This document shows positions 8,082-11,252 of a DNA stretch of 11,252 bases, piece by piece. Both the position numbers and the translations under genes were made by a program. Every line of letters starts with the position of its first letter. The first letter of the stretch is position 1. This DNA comes from CBFGTJ01 sp965651815 (lineage in GTDB: Bacteria > Actinomycetota > Acidimicrobiia > Acidimicrobiales > Microtrichaceae). The stretch is from NCBI GenBank assembly GCA_965651815.1, contig CBFGTJ010000102.1, forward strand, positions 1 to 11,252. The letters run 5' to 3'. Under the pieces are notes generated by a model. That model was not told the DNA's origin and did not search any database. It saw only the letters and a program-made list of their open reading frames with translations.

Positions 8082-9526
8082 GCGGCGGCGAGCTGGTCCG
8101 CGAGCCAGTCCGCGGGGGTGCGCGCCTCGACCAGCTCCCGCAGCCGCTGCGCACGCAGGGCGCGCTCGGGTGCCGGCCGGTCGAGCGCCGCGGCGAGCGC
8201 GTCGGCGGTGTCGGACAGGTCGAACGGCGACACCGCGTCCACCGCGGCGTGCAGTTCGGTGAAGGCGCCGGCCTCGGTCGACAGCACCACCTGGCCGTCG
8301 CGCTCGTTGACGAGCGGGCCCTCCTTCGCGACGAGGTTGAGCCCGTCGCGGACCGGGTTCACGAGCAGCGCGTCGTAGCGGCGCAGTGCCGCGACCGAGC
8401 GGGGGTAGTCGTCGTCGGTCTCGAGCAGGACGGGCTGCCAGCCGGCGTCGCCCCATCGCTCGTTGACCCGCGCGGCGGCCTCCTCCACCTCTTCGCGGTA
8501 CCGGGCGTACGCGGGCACGCCCTGGCGGGACGGGTAGCAGCGCGCGAGGAACACCACCTTCCCGCGCAGGTCCGCCCGGCGTGCGAGCAGGAGGTCGAAC
8601 GCCGCGAACCCCCGCACGATGTTCTTCGACAGCTCCATGCGGTCGACGCGGACGACGACCTGCCGGTCACCGACCAGCTCGTCGAGCGAACGCAGCTGCG
8701 CCGCGCACTCCGGGGACCCGGCGGTGGCCCGCAGGTCGTCGGGGTCCGTCGACAGCGTCGACGCGAACACCACCGCTCCCTTGCCGTCCGCGAGGTCGGC
8801 CGGCGGCCACTCCTCGAGCGAGGCGGTGAAGTTCGCGGCCCACCCCGCGGTGTGGAAGCCGCACGCGTGGTGCGCGGCGAGGGAGGACAGCAGCTCCTCC
8901 CGGACCCCCGCGGGCAGGACGCGGAGGCCGTCGGGGCCGGCGAAGGGAGTGTGGTGGAAGTGCACGAGTGACAGGTCCGGCCGCTCACGTGACACCGTGG
9001 GGGCGAGGAGCGTCAGGTGGTAGTCCTGCACCAGCACCGCGGCGCCCTCGGGGGAGTGCTCGCAGACCGCCTCGGCGAACCGCTCGTTGACGCGCCGGTA
9101 CGCCGACCACGCGTCCCACCAGTCGTCGTCGTAGGCCGGCTCGCGGGTCAGGTCGAACAGGCCGTGGTGCACGAACCACAACGTCTCGTTCGAGATGACG
9201 TCGTACGCGAGCCGGTGGTCCTCCTCGCCGGTGTCGAGCAGCCGCACCGGCAGGCCGTCCTCCGCGGGTCGGTCCTCCGCCGCCGCACGCCGGTCGCCGT
9301 CGGAGAGCGCCGCGGCGATCCAGGTCGCGCGCCCCTCCTCGAGCAGCGGTGCGAGCCCCGAGACGAGCCCACCCCCGCCGCGCCTGGTGGCGAGCGAACC
9401 GTCGGGCCGGAGCTCGTAGCCCACCGGCCCACGGTTGGACGCGATCACCACCGGGCGGTCGGGCGCTCGTCGGGCCGACAGCGGTCGATCGGGCAGTGGT
9501 CGATCGGGCAGCGGTCGATCGGGCAT
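8075..9526 (-). CDS. otsA: Trehalose-6-phosphate synthase (GT20), actinobacterial SKN-type
   Basis: 483 residues from ATG 9526. It transfers glucose from a nucleotide-glucose donor to glucose-6-phosphate. Residues known from E. coli OtsA can be matched: Arg32 (SNR), the GGGGLVSGL loop (50-58), Tyr109 and Trp117, Asp168 (QDYH), His192 (HHTPF), Arg296 and Lys301 (VDRMELSK), Arg334 (PSRQG), and Asp394 with Glu402 (RDGLNLVAKE). Differences from classical OtsA are SKN instead of KG (300-302) and PLVNERDGQVVLS (404-416), which I recall from an actinobacterial branch that also includes the pseudo-glycosyltransferase VldE. Pairing with otsB argues for trehalose synthesis. The N-terminus starts with three tandem PDRPL units. 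An upstream TTG (9535) is possible, but it overlaps the last base of the TAGGGT -10, so the ATG eight bases after that box is preferred. Confidence 0.87.
   Translation of the reverse strand: MPDRPLPDRPLPDRPLSARRAPDRPVVIASNRGPVGYELRPDGSLATRRGGGGLVSGLAPLLEEGRATWIAAALSDGDRRAAAEDRPAEDGLPVRLLDTGEEDHRLAYDVISNETLWFVHHGLFDLTREPAYDDDWWDAWSAYRRVNERFAEAVCEHSPEGAAVLVQDYHLTLLAPTVSRERPDLSLVHFHHTPFAGPDGLRVLPAGVREELLSSLAAHHACGFHTAGWAANFTASLEEWPPADLADGKGAVVFASTLSTDPDDLRATAGSPECAAQLRSLDELVGDRQVVVRVDRMELSKNIVRGFAAFDLLLARRADLRGKVVFLARCYPSRQGVPAYARYREEVEEAAARVNERWGDAGWQPVLLETDDDYPRSVAALRRYDALLVNPVRDGLNLVAKEGPLVNERDGQVVLSTEAGAFTELHAAVDAVSPFDLSDTADALAAALDRPAPERALRAQRLRELVEARTPADWLADQLAAAS
9479..9523 (+). repeat. 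Three 15-bp tandem repeats at the otsA 5' end
   Basis: Three consecutive copies of cagYggtcgatcggg differ only at the fourth base (c, t, c). The array ends directly at the otsA start codon (9524-9526), which itself looks like the beginning of a further degenerate copy (catggtcg). On the minus strand they encode PDRPL repeated three times; a diverged copy follows about ten residues into the protein. Confidence 0.85.
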
Positions 9527-9534
9527 GGTCGCCA

Positions 9535-9540
9535 ACCCTA
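9535..9540 (-). promoter_or_regulatory. -10 (TAGGGT) of otsA, probably leaderless
   Basis: Minus-strand TAGGGT ends eight bases before ATG 9526. It is identical to the box before the LytR_C-otsB unit, which suggests the two halves of the trehalose pathway have similar core promoters. No ribosome site precedes the ATG. Confidence 0.55.
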
Positions 9541-9563
9541 CGTGGCAGGGCCGCGGGTCCTCC

Positions 9564-9569
9564 TACGCT
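9564..9569 (+). promoter_or_regulatory. -10 (TACGCT) of glycerate kinase, probably leaderless
   Basis: TACGCT ends exactly seven bases before the GTG at 9577, with no ribosome site between. Transcription would start at the GTG. The box is only 23 bases from the divergent otsA -10. Confidence 0.55.
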
Positions 9570-9576
9570 GGGGCCC

Positions 9577-10566
9577 GTGCGAGTGCTCGTGGCGCCCGAC
9601 AAGTTCCGAGGCACCGCGACGGCGGCCGAGGCGGCGACGGCGCTCGCGGAGGGGTGTCGCGAGCTGGGCCACGACGTCGTGCTCCAGCCGCTGGCCGACG
9701 GCGGTGAGGGCACGCTCGAGGTGCTGGGTGGGCCGAACCGCACCACCACCGTGACCGGCCCGCTCGGCGACCCGGTCGAGGCGCCGTGGCGGCTGGCGAA
9801 GCCCGACGCGGTGATCGAGATGGCGGCCGCGTCCGGACTCGAGCTCGTGGGCGGCGCGGAGGGCAACGATCCGGTGGCCGCCTCGACCTACGGGACCGGC
9901 GAGCTGATCGCCGCGGCGCTCGACGCCGGCGCCCGGCGCATCGTCGTCGGGGTGGGCGGCTCCGCGACGACCGACGGCGGCCTCGGTGCGCTGCGTGCGA
10001 TCTATCCGCTGCACCGCCTGCGCGGCGTGGAGATCGAGGTCGCCTGCGACGTCCGCATCCGCTTCACCGAGGCGGCCCGTGTCTTCGCGCCGCAGAAGGG
10101 CGCGTCGCCCGCGCAGGTGGAGCTGCTCGAGCGCCGCCTCGAACGCCTGGTGCAGGTGTACCGCGAGGAGTACGGCGTGGACGTCTCGGAGCTCCCGGGC
10201 GGGGGCGCCGCGGGTGGGCTCGCCGGCGGCCTCGCCGCGATCGGGGCCACGCTCGTCCCCGGCTTCGACCTCGTCGCCGAGGCCGTCGAGCTCGCCGAGC
10301 AGGTCGAGGCCGCCGACCTGGTGATCACCGGTGAGGGCTTCCTCGACGACGAGTCCTTCGACGGCAAGGTCGTCGGCGGCGTCGTCGAGATGGCCCGGGA
10401 GCTGCGCACGCCCGTGGTCGCGGTCGTGGGGGAGTGCGTGGAGGACCCGCCCGGTCGCGTGCCCGTGGTGTCGCTCGTCGAGTCGTTCGGCCGGGAGCGG
10501 GCGCTCGGCGACACGCTCGCCTGCCTCCGGAGCGCTGCGGCGATCGCCCTGGAGCTCGCCGGCTGA
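9577..10566 (+). CDS. Glycerate kinase (GlxK/GarK family), compact form
   Basis: 329 residues. It phosphorylates D-glycerate with ATP to phosphoglycerate (2- or 3-phospho cannot be told from sequence), joining glyoxylate or serine breakdown to glycolysis. Family hallmarks are clear: VAPDKFRGT (5-13), PLADGGEGT (38-46), VIEMAAASGL (79-88), STYGTGELI (103-111), GVGGSATTDGG (125-135), VACDV (155-159), FAPQKGA (170-176), GGGAAGGLAGGL (208-219) and VITGEG (249-254). Most members have roughly 370-380 residues; here the stretch between TTDGG and VACDV is shorter by perhaps 30-40 residues, and the segment after CDV (RIRFTEAARVF) also differs from the usual NPLxGxxGA form. The motifs on either side are intact, so it is probably an active lineage variant. 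The start codon is set by the homologous N-terminus and the TACGCT box. Confidence 0.9.
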   Translation: MRVLVAPDKFRGTATAAEAATALAEGCRELGHDVVLQPLADGGEGTLEVLGGPNRTTTVTGPLGDPVEAPWRLAKPDAVIEMAAASGLELVGGAEGNDPVAASTYGTGELIAAALDAGARRIVVGVGGSATTDGGLGALRAIYPLHRLRGVEIEVACDVRIRFTEAARVFAPQKGASPAQVELLERRLERLVQVYREEYGVDVSELPGGGAAGGLAGGLAAIGATLVPGFDLVAEAVELAEQVEAADLVITGEGFLDDESFDGKVVGGVVEMARELRTPVVAVVGECVEDPPGRVPVVSLVESFGRERALGDTLACLRSAAAIALELAG

Positions 10567-10582
10567 GGGGTGGTGTGCCCGT

Positions 10583-10597
10583 CGGCGGTCCCCGCCG
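10583..10597 (+). terminator. GC-rich hairpin after glycerate kinase
   Basis: CGGCGG and CCGCCG form a 6-bp stem around the loop TCC, 16 bases after the glycerate kinase stop codon and directly before a TACGAT hexamer. No T-tract. Such short GC repeats arise easily by chance at this base composition, so support is weak. Confidence 0.3.
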
Positions 10598-10598
10598 G

Positions 10599-10604
10599 TA
10601 CGAT
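10599..10604 (+). promoter_or_regulatory. Candidate -10 (TACGAT) for the cysO-like gene
   Basis: TACGAT predicts transcription from about 10611, giving a leader of about 22 bases that holds the AGGAGG ribosome site. No recognisable -35 is present. Confidence 0.45.
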
Positions 10605-10618
10605 CGCCGCCCATCGAC

Positions 10619-10624
10619 AGGAGG
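10619..10624 (+). promoter_or_regulatory. Ribosome binding site fixing the cysO-like start
   Basis: AGGAGG lies eight bases before ATG 10633. An in-frame GTG further upstream (10570) lies before the candidate -10 and lacks such a site, so 10633 is chosen. Confidence 0.75.
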
Positions 10625-10632
10625 ACGAGCTG

Positions 10633-10908
10633 ATGAGCGTGAAGATCCGGATCCCCACCACCTTGCGGACCTTGACCGGAGGCTCGTCGGAGGTGCAGGT
10701 CGAGGGGTCGACCGTCGGTGAGGCGCTCACTGCGCTCGACGAGGCGCACCCGGGCTTCAAGGACCGGCTCTTCGACGAGGACGGCAACCTCCGCCGGTTC
10801 GTCAACGTCTTCGTCGCGGACGACGACGTGCGCTACCTCGACGGCGTGTCGACGCCGGTGCCCGAGGGCGAGACGATCTCGATCATCCCCGCCGTCGCCG
10901 GGGGCTGA
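10633..10908 (+). CDS. cysO: CysO-like sulfur carrier protein (MoaD/ThiS fold, C-terminal GG)
   Basis: 91 residues, a beta-grasp ubiquitin-like protein. It ends in PAVAGG, the di-glycine that in this family is adenylated and turned into a thiocarboxylate. The N-terminus (VKIRIPTTLRTLTGG, 3-17), the middle RRFVNVFVADDDVRY (54-68) and the end TISIIPAVAGG (81-91) match closely, from memory, Mycobacterium tuberculosis CysO, which delivers sulfide to O-phosphoserine for cysteine synthesis with CysM and is released by the protease Mec. None of those partners is in the window, so MoaD-type or other sulfur transfer roles remain possible. It has its own ribosome site and probable promoter, and is followed after three bases by a small unknown gene with which it should be co-transcribed. 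Confidence 0.85.
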   Translation: MSVKIRIPTTLRTLTGGSSEVQVEGSTVGEALTALDEAHPGFKDRLFDEDGNLRRFVNVFVADDDVRYLDGVSTPVPEGETISIIPAVAGG

Positions 10909-10911
10909 CCG

Positions 10912-11244
10912 GTGGGCGGCGGCGACCGGCCGCGCCCCGCCGAGCCGGGCGGGGACGACGGCGCCGGCACGCCCGATGCCGCCGCGCCGTGCCTGCCGCA
11001 CGTCGCGCCACCGCGCTCGGTCGACCGCATCCCGTCCAGGTACCGCCGCTCCGCGGGTGCCACGGTCCTCGCCGCGGGCCTGCTCGGGCTGCGGGACGCG
11101 ATCGAGGAGACGCCCGAGGAGGAGCCGGTCGTCGAGCAGCGGCTCGCCGGCGGTCGACCCGCCGGCCCGGTCGAGGTGTTCCTGGACCCCGACGACCCCG
11201 CGGCGAGCCTGGTCGTGATCCGCGACCCCCACGACCGGAACTGA
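10912..11244 (+). CDS. Small conserved-looking protein of unknown function, coupled to cysO
   Basis: 110 residues from GTG 10912, three bases after the cysO-like stop codon, so translation is probably coupled. The first 33 residues are Gly/Pro/Ala/Asp-rich and probably disordered. The middle (PSRYRRSAGATVLAAGLLGLRDAIEE, about 41-66) is a basic patch followed by a short hydrophobic helix that may be amphipathic rather than membrane-spanning. The C-terminus (PVEVFLDPDDPAASLVVIRDP, 86-106) looks like a beta-strand pair. One cysteine (27). No catalytic motif is seen and I do not recognise a family. The structured C-terminal two thirds and the tight spacing argue for a real gene. The frame ends eight bases before the window edge. 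Confidence 0.65.
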   Translation: MGGGDRPRPAEPGGDDGAGTPDAAAPCLPHVAPPRSVDRIPSRYRRSAGATVLAAGLLGLRDAIEETPEEEPVVEQRLAGGRPAGPVEVFLDPDDPAASLVVIRDPHDRN

Positions 11245-11252
11245 CTCCCTCC

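Noticed and set aside
9533..9535. TTG as the otsA start codon
   Set aside because: It overlaps the final T of the TAGGGT -10 box and would add only three residues; ATG 9526 fits a leaderless start better.
9538..11232. Minus-strand open frame of 564 codons opposite glycerate kinase and the cysO-like gene
   Set aside because: Antisense to three genes with clear motifs or ribosome sites; composition is typical of a GC-rich shadow frame.

Overview
The window is a dense, very GC-rich stretch of bacterial chromosome. Third codon positions are almost all G or C, GTG starts are common, and the gene families (CysO-like sulfur carrier, M50 protease with CBS pair, stand-alone LytR_C protein, actinobacterial-type GT20 enzyme) point to an actinobacterium. 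Acidimicrobiia is my best guess, from family resemblance only. I see no insertion sequence, tRNA, rRNA, CRISPR array, phage gene or integration scar. This looks like ordinary core or soft-core chromosome.

Layout. (1) 2-139: the 3' end of an unrecognised plus-strand gene entering from the left. (2) 167-2089, minus: a large exported lipoprotein with an alpha/beta-hydrolase GHSQG motif. (3) 2160-4292, minus: a CopB-type (CPH) copper P1B-ATPase with a His-rich N-terminus; a CsoR-like TACCCC-N3-GGGGTA palindrome lies just upstream at 4323-4337. (4) 4359-5111, plus: a YczE-like membrane protein, followed by a small acidic 53-residue protein (5149-5310). (5) 5409-6563, plus: a site-2 (M50) intramembrane protease with two CBS domains. 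(6) 6652-8059, plus: a two-gene unit of a membrane-anchored LytR_C protein and trehalose-phosphatase OtsB. (7) 8075-9526, minus: the convergent trehalose-6-phosphate synthase (GT20); the two ots genes end 15 bases apart, with both stop codons inside one hairpin. (8) 9577-10566, plus: a compact glycerate kinase, divergent from otsA. (9) 10633-11244, plus: a CysO-like sulfur carrier ending in GG, plus a small unknown protein.

How the genes work together. OtsA and OtsB form the two-step trehalose pathway (UDP-glucose plus glucose-6-phosphate to trehalose-6-phosphate to trehalose), encoded convergently instead of as an operon. The ATPase is probably a copper-induced efflux pump. Glycerate kinase feeds phosphoglycerate metabolism, and the CysO-like carrier suggests protein-bound thiocarboxylate chemistry, perhaps for cysteine synthesis; its usual partners are not in the window. 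Several genes show a TAnnnT -10 hexamer 7-8 bases before the start codon, which suggests leaderless transcripts. No clearly new multi-gene system is visible. The most rewarding points are the copper operator, the GT20 subfamily, the shared stop-codon hairpin and the overlapping divergent promoters.
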